Of a stretch of DNA of 64,000 nt, positions 31,837 to 39,519 are shown piece after piece. Origin of the DNA: JASHPR01 sp963833885 (GTDB taxonomy: Bacteria > Actinomycetota > Actinomycetes > Streptosporangiales > Streptosporangiaceae); assembly GCA_963833885.1 (NCBI GenBank), contig CAWHZU010000003.1:129923-193922 (forward strand). Direction: 5' to 3'. The translations under genes were made by a program, and so were the position numbers. The stretch's first letter is position 1, and every line of letters begins with the position of its first letter. Below the pieces are notes generated by a model. The model was not told where the DNA came from. It did not search any database and worked only from the letters and a program-made list of their open reading frames with translations.

Positions 31837-34800
31837 CGGGGCGCGGATAGGCCGGCCAGCGCGGCGAGGATCCGCTTCTCCGACACCGGGCCGGACGTGC
31901 CCAGCACCTGCGCGAACAGGCTGACCCGTAGTTCCTCGATCATCCAGCGCACCGCCTGGACATCGTCGCCGGACCGCCGCCAGGCCGGGAGCTCCCCGAC
32001 GGTTTGCCGGAACGCGTCGGTCACCCGCTGTACGGCCGCCATCCGGCCGGCGTCGCGGGCGGGATCCTCGGCCACCGTGTCCAGCCTGCGGCTGATCGCG
32101 CGCAGGTAGCGGGCCAGGTCGGGCAGCCGCCGCAGCCCGGTCTCGCTGACAAACCCGGGGTGGATCAGCCCGGCGAACTGGGCGCGCGCGTCGTCGAAGG
32201 CCGCGGCCAGCGGCGGGCTGGGGGTGGCCCGCAGCCGCCGCTCGGCGTCGTGCGCGGCCTCGAGAAGCGCGCCTGCGGCATCTACGCAACGCCCGGTCGC
32301 CAGCGGCAGGGCCGACCGGGCCTCGGCGACCAGGCGCGCGAACCCGTCGGCGTCCCAGGGTGGCCCGCCCGCGTCCGCGATCACCTGGTCGGCCGCTGCC
32401 GCCACGCAGTCGTCGAGCAGCGCGCCGATGCTCGGGTACGGGCTGACGCTCATGGCCAGCTTCCGCTGTGTCGGCAGCCGGTCGGCGATGGAGCGCACGC
32501 CGGAGGGCACCTGCAGCAGGAGCAGCCGGCGGGTACCGGCCGCCATCGCCGCGCTGGCTTCGGCCTCGGTCGGGAACAGGCGCACGTCCACCGCGCCGCC
32601 GGTGTCCGCGAGCGCCGGGTAGGCCGTGACTTTGTCGCGGGTGAAGACCCGGGGCAGCGTGCCGATCGTCCAGTCCTTCAGGCCGGTGCGGGTGAGGTCG
32701 CCCGCCGCCGCGGTGAGCTTCGCCTGCAAGCGGGGCCGCAGCTGCTCGCGCAGCGAATCGAGGTCCTTGCCCCTGGCCAGCTCGCGATCACCGTCCGTCA
32801 CCCGGAACGTCATCCTCAGGTGAGGCGGCAGCCGCGACTCATCGAACACGGCCCGGGTCACCGGGACGCCGCCAAACCGGGTGAGCTCCCGGGCCAGCGC
32901 GTCCAGCAGGTCCCCGTGCGGCTCGCCCAGCCGGGGGGTCACGGCCCTCGCGGTGTCCGGCGCGGGCACGAACAGCCGCCGCAGGTCCTTCGGCATCGAC
33001 CGGATCAGCTCGGTCACCAGCTCCTCGCGCCGGCCCGGCACCTGCCAGCCCAGCTCGTCACCGTTCACGCGGCCGAGCTGGGACAGTGGGACGTCCGCGG
33101 TCACGCCGTCATCCGGTGTACCGGGCTCGAACGCGTACGACAGCGGGAGCTCGCCCCACCGGCCGGGGTAGTCGGCCGCCGTCACCTCACCGGCCGCCGG
33201 GCCGGTCAGGTCGGCTGGCGTGAGCGTCAGCAGGTCTGGGGTCTGCGCACGTTCCTTCTTCCACCACGCGTCGAAGTGCCGGGCGGACGTCACGTCCTTG
33301 GGTATCCGCTGGTCGTAGAAGTCGAAAAGCGCCGCGTCGTCGGCGACGATGCCGCGCCGCCTGGCCCGGTCCTCCAGGCCGGCCGCCTCTTCCAGCAGCC
33401 GCTGGTTACGCTCGAAGAACTTGTGGTGGGTTCGCCAGTCGCCCTCGACGAGCGCGCCGGTGATGAACATCTCGCGGGCGGCCGCCGGGTCCACTTTGGC
33501 GTAGTTCACCTTCCGGTCCGCGACGATCGGCAGCCCGTACAGGGTCACCTTCTCCAGCGCCATCGCCGCGCCCCGTTTGGCATCCCAGTGCGGCTCGCTG
33601 TAGCTGCGCCTGACCAGGTCCGGGGCCAGCGGCTCGGCCCATTCGGGCTCGATGCGTGCCGCGGTCCGCGCCCACAGCCGGGACGTTTCGACCAGCTCGG
33701 CCGCGACCACCCACTGCGGCGGTTTCCTGGCCAGCACGGAGTCAGGGAAGATCGCGAACCTGGCACCCCGCGCCCCGGCGAACTCGGCGGGCCCGCGCCG
33801 CTTCTCCCCGGAGCCGCGTTCGTCCTTTATCCCGATGTGCGACAGCAGCCCCGCCAGCAGCGACATGTGCACCCGGTCGGAGGAGTCCTGCCCGCGTCCG
33901 GCTCCGTGCTCGGTGCCATGGTCGGGACCAGCGGTGATGCCCACCTCCTTGGCAGCCTGGCGCAGTTGCCCCTGCACGTCCTGCCACTCGCGGATCCGCA
34001 GGTAGTGCAGGTATTCACGGCGGCACATCCGGCGGAACGCCGAGCCCGACAGCTCACGCTGCTGGTCGCTCACGTAGGCCCACAGGTTGAGCAGGGCGAG
34101 GAAGTCGGAACCCGGCTCGGCGAAGCGCTTGTGCATGGCGTCGGCGGCCTCGCGGGCGTCGGCTGGCCGTTCCCGGGGGTCCTGGATGGACAGCGCGGCC
34201 GTGATGATCAGCACCTCGCGGACGCACCCATTGTGCTTGGCCTCCAGGATCATCCGGCCGAGCCGTGGGTCGGTAGGCAGCCGGGCCAGCTTGCGCCCCA
34301 TGCCGGTGAGCTGGGTCTCGTGGCGGCCGGCGCGGCCCGGCGCCACCGCGCCCAGCTCTTCCAGCAGCCGCACGCCGTCGGCGATGTTGCGGGAGTCCGG
34401 CGGGTCGAGGAACGGGAAGTCGGCGATGTCGCCGAGATTGAGCGCTGCCGCCTGCAGGATCACCGAGGCCAGGTTGGTGCGCAGGATCTCGGGCTCGGTG
34501 AACTCCGGCCGCGACTCGAAGTCCTCCTCGCTGTACAGGCGGATGCAGATGCCGTCGGACGTCCGCCCGCATCGGCCCTTGCGCTGGTCTGCCGAGGCGC
34601 GGGAGATCCGCTCGATGGGCAGCCGCTGGACCTTGGTCCGCTGGCTGTACCGGGAGATCCGTGCCGTGCCCGGGTCGACCACATACCTGATGCCTGGCAC
34701 GGTCAACGAGGTTTCGGCGACGTTGGTGGCCAGCACCACGCGCGACCGGCGATGAGGCTGGAACACCCGGTGCTGCTCGGCCGCCGACAGCCGCCCGTAG

Positions 34801-35657
34801 AGCGGCAGCACCTCGAGGTCGGTCAGGCCCGGCTGGTCGGCGAGCGCGTCTGCGGCGTCCCTGATCTCCCGCTCGCCGCTGAGGAACACCAGGACGTCGC
34901 CGGGACCCTCGGCCCGGAGTTCGCGGATCGCGTCGACGATGCCCTGCGACTGGTCCTTCGGCTCGTCCCGGGGCCGGTCCGGGTCGGCCAGCGGCCGGTA
35001 CCGCACCTCGACCGGGTAGGTGCGCCCCGACACCTCGATCACCGGCGCATCCCAGCTCTGCTTGCCTGATTCGCCTCCGGCAAAATGCTTTGAGAACCGG
35101 TCCGGGTCGATTGTGGCCGAGGTGATGATCACCTTGAGGTCGGGCCGGGTCGGCAACAGCCGCTTCAGGTAACCGAGGATGAAATCGATGTTCAGGCTGC
35201 GCTCGTGCGCCTCGTCGATGATCAGCGTGTCGTACCGCTGCAGCCGCCGGTCCCGCTGCATCTCGGCCAGCAGGATCCCGTCCGTCATAACCTTGATCAG
35301 CGTGCTGTCGCTGGACTTGTCGGTGAACCGCACCTTGTAGCCGACCGCCGTGCCAACCTCGGTGCCGAGCTCCTCGGCGATCCGCTCGGCCACCGTGCGG
35401 GCCGCGATCCGGCGGGGCTGGGTGTGGCCGATCTGGCCGGCGACGCCGCGGCCGATCTCGAGGCAGATCTTGGGAAGCTGGGTGGTCTTCCCGGATCCGG
35501 TCTCGCCGGCCACGATGATCACCTGGTTGTCCCGGATCGCCGCGGCGATCTCGTCCTTCCGCTGGCTGATCGGCAGAGCGGGCGGATAGGAGATCTTGAG
35601 CCCGGGCAGGCGTGATCGCAGCTCGGCAAGCGACGAGGTCAAAACAGAAGTCTCCAT
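31833..35657 (-). CDS. hrpA: ATP-dependent RNA helicase, HrpA type
   Basis: About 1274 residues, the usual length for HrpA. Motif I is GETGSGKTTQLPK near residue 50, motif II is DEAH in LIIDEAHERSLNID, motif III is SATIDPDRF, and VLVFLSGEREI and QRKGRCGR mark the second RecA domain. The HA2/OB-fold region and long DUF3418 C-terminal part follow. HrpA-type helicases act on RNA and on stalled or collided ribosomes. The ATG at 35657 is chosen since the seven residues before it look non-conserved. It is convergent with the O-methyltransferase with a 4-base overlap. Confidence 0.93.
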   Translation of the reverse strand: METSVLTSSLAELRSRLPGLKISYPPALPISQRKDEIAAAIRDNQVIIVAGETGSGKTTQLPKICLEIGRGVAGQIGHTQPRRIAARTVAERIAEELGTEVGTAVGYKVRFTDKSSDSTLIKVMTDGILLAEMQRDRRLQRYDTLIIDEAHERSLNIDFILGYLKRLLPTRPDLKVIITSATIDPDRFSKHFAGGESGKQSWDAPVIEVSGRTYPVEVRYRPLADPDRPRDEPKDQSQGIVDAIRELRAEGPGDVLVFLSGEREIRDAADALADQPGLTDLEVLPLYGRLSAAEQHRVFQPHRRSRVVLATNVAETSLTVPGIRYVVDPGTARISRYSQRTKVQRLPIERISRASADQRKGRCGRTSDGICIRLYSEEDFESRPEFTEPEILRTNLASVILQAAALNLGDIADFPFLDPPDSRNIADGVRLLEELGAVAPGRAGRHETQLTGMGRKLARLPTDPRLGRMILEAKHNGCVREVLIITAALSIQDPRERPADAREAADAMHKRFAEPGSDFLALLNLWAYVSDQQRELSGSAFRRMCRREYLHYLRIREWQDVQGQLRQAAKEVGITAGPDHGTEHGAGRGQDSSDRVHMSLLAGLLSHIGIKDERGSGEKRRGPAEFAGARGARFAIFPDSVLARKPPQWVVAAELVETSRLWARTAARIEPEWAEPLAPDLVRRSYSEPHWDAKRGAAMALEKVTLYGLPIVADRKVNYAKVDPAAAREMFITGALVEGDWRTHHKFFERNQRLLEEAAGLEDRARRRGIVADDAALFDFYDQRIPKDVTSARHFDAWWKKERAQTPDLLTLTPADLTGPAAGEVTAADYPGRWGELPLSYAFEPGTPDDGVTADVPLSQLGRVNGDELGWQVPGRREELVTELIRSMPKDLRRLFVPAPDTARAVTPRLGEPHGDLLDALARELTRFGGVPVTRAVFDESRLPPHLRMTFRVTDGDRELARGKDLDSLREQLRPRLQAKLTAAAGDLTRTGLKDWTIGTLPRVFTRDKVTAYPALADTGGAVDVRLFPTEAEASAAMAAGTRRLLLLQVPSGVRSIADRLPTQRKLAMSVSPYPSIGALLDDCVAAAADQVIADAGGPPWDADGFARLVAEARSALPLATGRCVDAAGALLEAAHDAERRLRATPSPPLAAAFDDARAQFAGLIHPGFVSETGLRRLPDLARYLRAISRRLDTVAEDPARDAGRMAAVQRVTDAFRQTVGELPAWRRSGDDVQAVRWMIEELRVSLFAQVLGTSGPVSEKRILAALAGLSAPR

Positions 35658-35752
35658 ACCAACACAGGGGACACGCACATCAGGATGGAGGCACAGTCCC
35701 CCAGGTGGCTAACGCTTTTCCGGCTCGCCGTCTTCCGGAAGGCAGCCGGCTG

Positions 35753-36103
35753 CTATCTCCTCGGTTGCTTGGGCGCTTTCGCTGGCATGGCGCTGATGTA
35801 GGCGAGCGACTCGGCGACCAGTGGCCTCGCTTCCGGTTCCGTGACGGCTGGCGGCAGGCTGACATAGCCCGTCATCGGGCGCTCGGCCGGGCCGAATGGG
35901 CCGCCACCCGATTCCACTACCTGCTGTGCCTGGTCGGCCGGGAGTTTGAGGCCGATGTCGGATCCGAACAGCCCCATGAACATGTTGCCGTTCACGAAGG
36001 CGCCAAGATTCCCGAACATCGGCTTCACCTCGACCCGCGGGTCGTCAGGAACCAGGGACCGGAACCTGGCCTTGTCCTCCTCGGTGGGCTTCGGGATCTC
36101 CAT
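35753..36103 (-). CDS. TfoX N-terminal domain protein
   Basis: A 116-residue protein with VEVKPMFGNLGAFVNGNMFMGLFGSDIGLKL, a TfoX N-terminal domain pattern (key residues M-FG, F-NG-MF, L-L), ending in a Lys/Pro/Arg tail. In actinobacteria these stand-alone TfoX_N proteins are small and of unknown role; competence is not implied. Its start is directly adjacent to the stop of the DinB-like gene, so they share a transcript. Confidence 0.8.
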   Translation of the reverse strand: MEIPKPTEEDKARFRSLVPDDPRVEVKPMFGNLGAFVNGNMFMGLFGSDIGLKLPADQAQQVVESGGGPFGPAERPMTGYVSLPPAVTEPEARPLVAESLAYISAMPAKAPKQPRR

Positions 36104-36730
36104 TCATCCACGCTCACGCAGTGTGGCGACACCCTCGCCGCCGAGGTCGTCGAGCGCGGCTTTGCGACCGGTCATGGCCATGACGAGTGACAGCAGGGGA
36201 CCGGACACCTCCGGCCCGCTGCCATGGGACCAGTCGGCGTCCGTGGCCCGCAGCGCCAGGCCGTCGATGCGGCGCTTGGCGCCGATCAGCAGGTTGGAGC
36301 CCTTGAAGAAATCCGCTACCTGGACCACGGCGCCGGCCGGGTAGTCATGCTGGATTCCGAGCGGCCGTCGGATGTCCTCGGCGTGGATGATCGTCTCACC
36401 CAGCATGGTGTCGGTGGGGCCCGGCGGGTGGTTCGTCGAGTTCTCAGCTGCCTCGAACCGGGCCAGCGTGTCCCCTGAGGTAGCACCCTTCTCCGCCGCG
36501 ATGTCCTTGTCCTGCATCCGCCCGAAGCTGAACCCGGACGTGGCCAGCTTGACGAAGAACCCCGGGGGCGTGATCTTGGCCGTGGCGGTCATGTGCGCGG
36601 TCACGTCACGCACCGTCCACTGCCCGCAGAGTGAGGCGGCCTGCCACTGGTCGGTGTCGAGTGCCTGAAGATCCGTGACCAGTGCCTTGCGCTCAGCGTG
36701 GATCACCGGCCAGATGTCGCTCTTGTCCAT
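36104..36730 (-). CDS. DinB-like protein, mycothiol-dependent maleylpyruvate isomerase family
   Basis: A 208-residue protein. The start IWPVIHAERKALVTDLQALD and CGQWTVRDVTAHMTATAKI match the MDMPI N-terminal DinB fold, in which a histidine triad binds metal (HAER, HMTA, IIHAEDIRR visible). The family transfers or uses mycothiol, or is of unknown function. It is divergent from the ArsR-SRPBCC fusion, with an inverted repeat at 36802-36839 between them, so both may be under the same regulator. Confidence 0.85.
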   Translation of the reverse strand: MDKSDIWPVIHAERKALVTDLQALDTDQWQAASLCGQWTVRDVTAHMTATAKITPPGFFVKLATSGFSFGRMQDKDIAAEKGATSGDTLARFEAAENSTNHPPGPTDTMLGETIIHAEDIRRPLGIQHDYPAGAVVQVADFFKGSNLLIGAKRRIDGLALRATDADWSHGSGPEVSGPLLSLVMAMTGRKAALDDLGGEGVATLRERG

Positions 36731-36801
36731 GGTCCCCTCCCCTGTAGGACCCGGGCGGCGGCCCGGCCCGCCGCTCGCGGTGACCGGCGCCCTCCTGTCC
36801 T

Positions 36802-36839
36802 TTATTCGGTCATGACTAAATTAGTCATGTGCCGAATAA
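36802..36839. promoter_or_regulatory. Nested inverted repeat, candidate ArsR operator
   Basis: An inner 19-base palindrome, CATGACTAA-A-TTAGTCATG (36811-36829), is flanked by TTATTCGG (36802-36809) and CCGAATAA (36832-36839), which are also inverted. It is AT-rich compared with its surroundings and lies between the divergent DinB-like (start 36730) and ArsR-fusion (start 36873) genes, a typical place for an ArsR family binding site. Confidence 0.75.
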
Positions 36840-36872
36840 GCTACAGCCTGCCAGTGCGGCAGAGTAGAACCG

Positions 36873-37646
36873 ATGCCCGACATCCAGAGAGTTATCGTGG
36901 CCCTCGGCTCGCCCGTCCGGCGGGAGATCCTCGGCCTGATCTGGGAACGGGAGCTGCCCGCGGGGGAGATCGCCGCGGCGTTCGCCGTGACCAAGCCGAC
37001 GATCTCCCAGCATCTGGCGGTTCTGCGCGAAGCCGGCCTGGTCACCGCCAGGGCAGCCGGCACGTCGCGCCGCTACCGTGCCCGGCAGGAGGCGCTCAGC
37101 GGGCTGCGCGCCGCGCTGAGCAGCCCAGGCAAATGGAGCAACGCCGACGACCTTCCAGAGCGGGCGCTGTCCGGCGCGCACACCAAACTCGTGGTGGTGG
37201 CCAGCACTGACGTCGCCACGAGTCAGGCATCGACGTTCGCCGCGTTCACCGACCCCGCGGTCTACTCCCGCTGGCTCGGCGTGCCGGTCACGATCAAGGA
37301 CGGGAATTTCGCCTGCACGATGGAGTGGGGCACCCGGGTGCGCGGCAGGTACGAGCTCGTCTGCCCGCCCGAGCTGATCGTGATGCGCTGGGACTTCGAG
37401 GACGACAACGTCCCGATCCCCGGCGGCGAGATGACCGGCTACCTCAGGGTCACACCCAGCGGTGCGGGAGCCCACGTCGAGGTCCACCAGCTCGTGGACA
37501 CGCCCGTCCAGGCGGAGTTCATGCAACAGGCCTGGGCCATGGTGCTGGGTCGTTTCAAGGCCGGGGTCGCGAGCGCGATCAGCGGCCCAGAGGCAGCGCC
37601 CAAGGCTCCGCGACCCAAGCGCCGCAGCCAGGAATCCGGCCCGTAG
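36873..37646 (+). CDS. ArsR regulator fused to an SRPBCC (AHSA1-like) domain
   Basis: A 257-residue two-domain protein. Residues 1-90 are an ArsR-type winged helix (LGSPVRREILGLIWERELPAGEIA, FAVTKPTISQHLAVLREAGLV). Residues about 105-235 look like an AHSA1/SRPBCC fold: FAAFTDPAVYSRWLG, MEWGTRVRGRYELVCPPELIVMRW, key residues only. Such domains are often encoded as separate neighbouring genes, here fused. The SRPBCC pocket may bind the hydrophobic ligand that controls DNA binding. The palindrome upstream is its likely operator. Confidence 0.85.
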   Translation: MPDIQRVIVALGSPVRREILGLIWERELPAGEIAAAFAVTKPTISQHLAVLREAGLVTARAAGTSRRYRARQEALSGLRAALSSPGKWSNADDLPERALSGAHTKLVVVASTDVATSQASTFAAFTDPAVYSRWLGVPVTIKDGNFACTMEWGTRVRGRYELVCPPELIVMRWDFEDDNVPIPGGEMTGYLRVTPSGAGAHVEVHQLVDTPVQAEFMQQAWAMVLGRFKAGVASAISGPEAAPKAPRPKRRSQESGP

Positions 37647-37664
37647 TCGGCACGGGTTACCTTG

Positions 37665-38474
37665 GTGGCCGTGGCAGGGCTGAGCGACGGGCTGCAGAAG
37701 CGGTTAAGGGCGGCCGGGGTTGACACCTCGGGGCCGTCTGGTCAGGCACTGGATCCCTGGGAAGCGTGGCTGCGGCTCCGGGCTCATGGCGGGCGCCGGG
37801 CAACGCTGGTCGATTTGTACGAGCTGGAGGCGGCCCGCCAGGGAATCCGGCCAGAGGAGCTGCCGGCAGCCGACCGGCAGCGGCTCAAGGCCGCCTCGTT
37901 GCACGCGAGGCGTGACCAGGCGGAGGTACTGCCTGGCAGCACTCGCGGCGCTGACCCGCACGAGGTGACCAGCTACGACCCGGACTGGGCCGCCCGGTTC
38001 CAGGCCTGGCGTGACCGGCTGGCGGCTGCGCTTGGCCGCTCGGCGGTTCGGATCGACCATGTGGGGTCAACAGCGGTGCCGGGCCTGGCCGCTAAGCCGA
38101 TCATCGATGTCCAGGCCAGCGTGCCAGATGTCGATGATGAACGGCCGTACCTTTGCCGCGCCGAGTCCGCTGGACTCGTCTTGCAGCTGCGGGAAAGTGG
38201 TCACCGCTTCCTGTTGCCGCCCGCCGCAGAACCCCGGGACGTTCACGTGCACATTTGCGGGTCGGGCGGTGCATGGGAGCGCGACCACCTGCTGTTTCGC
38301 GATTACCTGCGCGCGCATCCGTCGGTCTGTGAAGACTACGCTGCGCTGAAGAAAGAGCTGATGGCGCGCTGGTGTCATGACCGGAAGGCCTACGGGGATT
38401 CCAAGACTGATTTTGTGCTCGACACCCTGGCCGACGCTGCCGAGTGGGCTAGGGCGACCGGATGGCGGACCTGA
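37665..38474 (+). CDS. GrpB family (UPF0157) nucleotidyltransferase-like protein
   Basis: About 269 residues. The first 90 are a helical extension, rich in Arg and Ala. The rest is GrpB-like: EVTSYDPDWAARFQAW, RIDHVGSTAVPGLAAKPIIDV (key residues HVGSTA-PGLAAKPIID), DVHVHICGSG, YAALKKELMARW and YGDSKTDFVLD. The fold is that of a minimal nucleotidyltransferase with unknown substrate. The GTG start is uncertain; TTG 37662 and GTG 37671 are also possible. It begins near the ArsR-fusion stop. Convergent with the epimerase gene. Confidence 0.8.
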   Translation: MAVAGLSDGLQKRLRAAGVDTSGPSGQALDPWEAWLRLRAHGGRRATLVDLYELEAARQGIRPEELPAADRQRLKAASLHARRDQAEVLPGSTRGADPHEVTSYDPDWAARFQAWRDRLAAALGRSAVRIDHVGSTAVPGLAAKPIIDVQASVPDVDDERPYLCRAESAGLVLQLRESGHRFLLPPAAEPRDVHVHICGSGGAWERDHLLFRDYLRAHPSVCEDYAALKKELMARWCHDRKAYGDSKTDFVLDTLADAAEWARATGWRT

Positions 38475-38484
38475 GGGTCAGGCG

Positions 38485-39459
38485 TCAGGCGCGGCGGGAC
38501 CGGCTGTCGTGCTCGGCGAGCACGGCCGCTTCCTCTTCGGGCGTGTATCCCCTGGCAAGGGGCGGCTCGCCGCGCTCGCGGTCCCATGCGAGGGTGTCGG
38601 CGGCGGTCACTTCCAGCGCGGTCGTCGGCATTCCCGCCGCCCGGGCCCTGGCCGCGCTGCGCTGCTGCGACGCCCAGTTGGTCCGGATCAGCGGGAACAG
38701 GAACGGTGCCTCGCCGGCGGGCATCACCTGCACGATCTCGACCTGGGTTCCGGCCGCCCGGGCGCACGTCTCGATGAGCCCGCCCAGGGTGACCGGCTCG
38801 GCCGGGCCGACCGCCTGGAACGCGCCGGGGCGATCGTCCTCGGCGAGCCGCACCACCAAGCGGGCCAGGTCACGGACGTCGATGACCTGCACCGGCTGCT
38901 CGGGGTCGCCGGGCACGGCGACCCGGCCGCCGCGAGCTGCCCGCCGGGCCCAGTACGTGAGCCCGGGCTGCCAGTCGTGCGGCCCGGCCACCTTCCCCGG
39001 CCGCACGATCGTCGCCCGGGAGCCGTACCTGGCGGCCACGTCGTCCTCGCAGGCGACCTTCAGCGGGCCGTAGGTTTCCTCGCCGAGGATCTCGGTGTCC
39101 CGCCGGGGCGGGACGCGCGGAGCCTCCTCGGTCGAACCCGGCTCCACCCCCTCGCGCCGGTACACCGCGTGGCTGGAGATGAACAGGTACCGTCCGACCC
39201 GGTCGCCTAGCGCGTCCATTGCCTGCCCGACGTGCCGGGGAACGTAACCGCTGACATCCACGACCGCGTCCCAGCTACCGTCACGCAGTGCCGCGTAGTC
39301 GCCGGAGTCGCGGTCGCCCGTCAGCCGGGCGAGCCCGGGGAACAGGCCCGTGCCGGTCTTGCCCCGGCCGAACAGGGTCACCTCGGCACCGGTTCGCCCC
39401 GCATCTTCGACGATGGCCCGGCCCACGAAGGCCGTGCCGCCCAGCACGAGCAGGCGCAT
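38485..39459 (-). CDS. NAD-dependent epimerase/dehydratase family protein
   Basis: A 324-residue extended-SDR protein: LLVLGGTAFVGRAIVEDAG at the N-terminus binds NAD(P), DAVVDVSGYVPRHVGQ follows, and YLFISSHAVYRREG holds the region near the catalytic Ser/Tyr. Family members are sugar-nucleotide reductases or of unknown use. VIRP-like VRPGKVAGPHDWQPGL is present. It is on the minus strand, divergent from the P-type ATPase by 60 bases. The start ATG is the only one with a proper Rossmann start. Confidence 0.85.
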   Translation of the reverse strand: MRLLVLGGTAFVGRAIVEDAGRTGAEVTLFGRGKTGTGLFPGLARLTGDRDSGDYAALRDGSWDAVVDVSGYVPRHVGQAMDALGDRVGRYLFISSHAVYRREGVEPGSTEEAPRVPPRRDTEILGEETYGPLKVACEDDVAARYGSRATIVRPGKVAGPHDWQPGLTYWARRAARGGRVAVPGDPEQPVQVIDVRDLARLVVRLAEDDRPGAFQAVGPAEPVTLGGLIETCARAAGTQVEIVQVMPAGEAPFLFPLIRTNWASQQRSAARARAAGMPTTALEVTAADTLAWDRERGEPPLARGYTPEEEAAVLAEHDSRSRRA

Positions 39460-39519
39460 GATCGGTGAGCTTAGCGGGCGGAGGCTTCCGGCCGTCCTGG
39501 CTCGGGTACGCCGCAAGGC

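Noticed and set aside
32004..35069. Very long plus-strand open frame (about 1000 codons) opposite the helicase gene
   Set aside because: The minus strand encodes all DEAH helicase motifs; the plus frame has low-complexity Arg/Gly/Pro composition.
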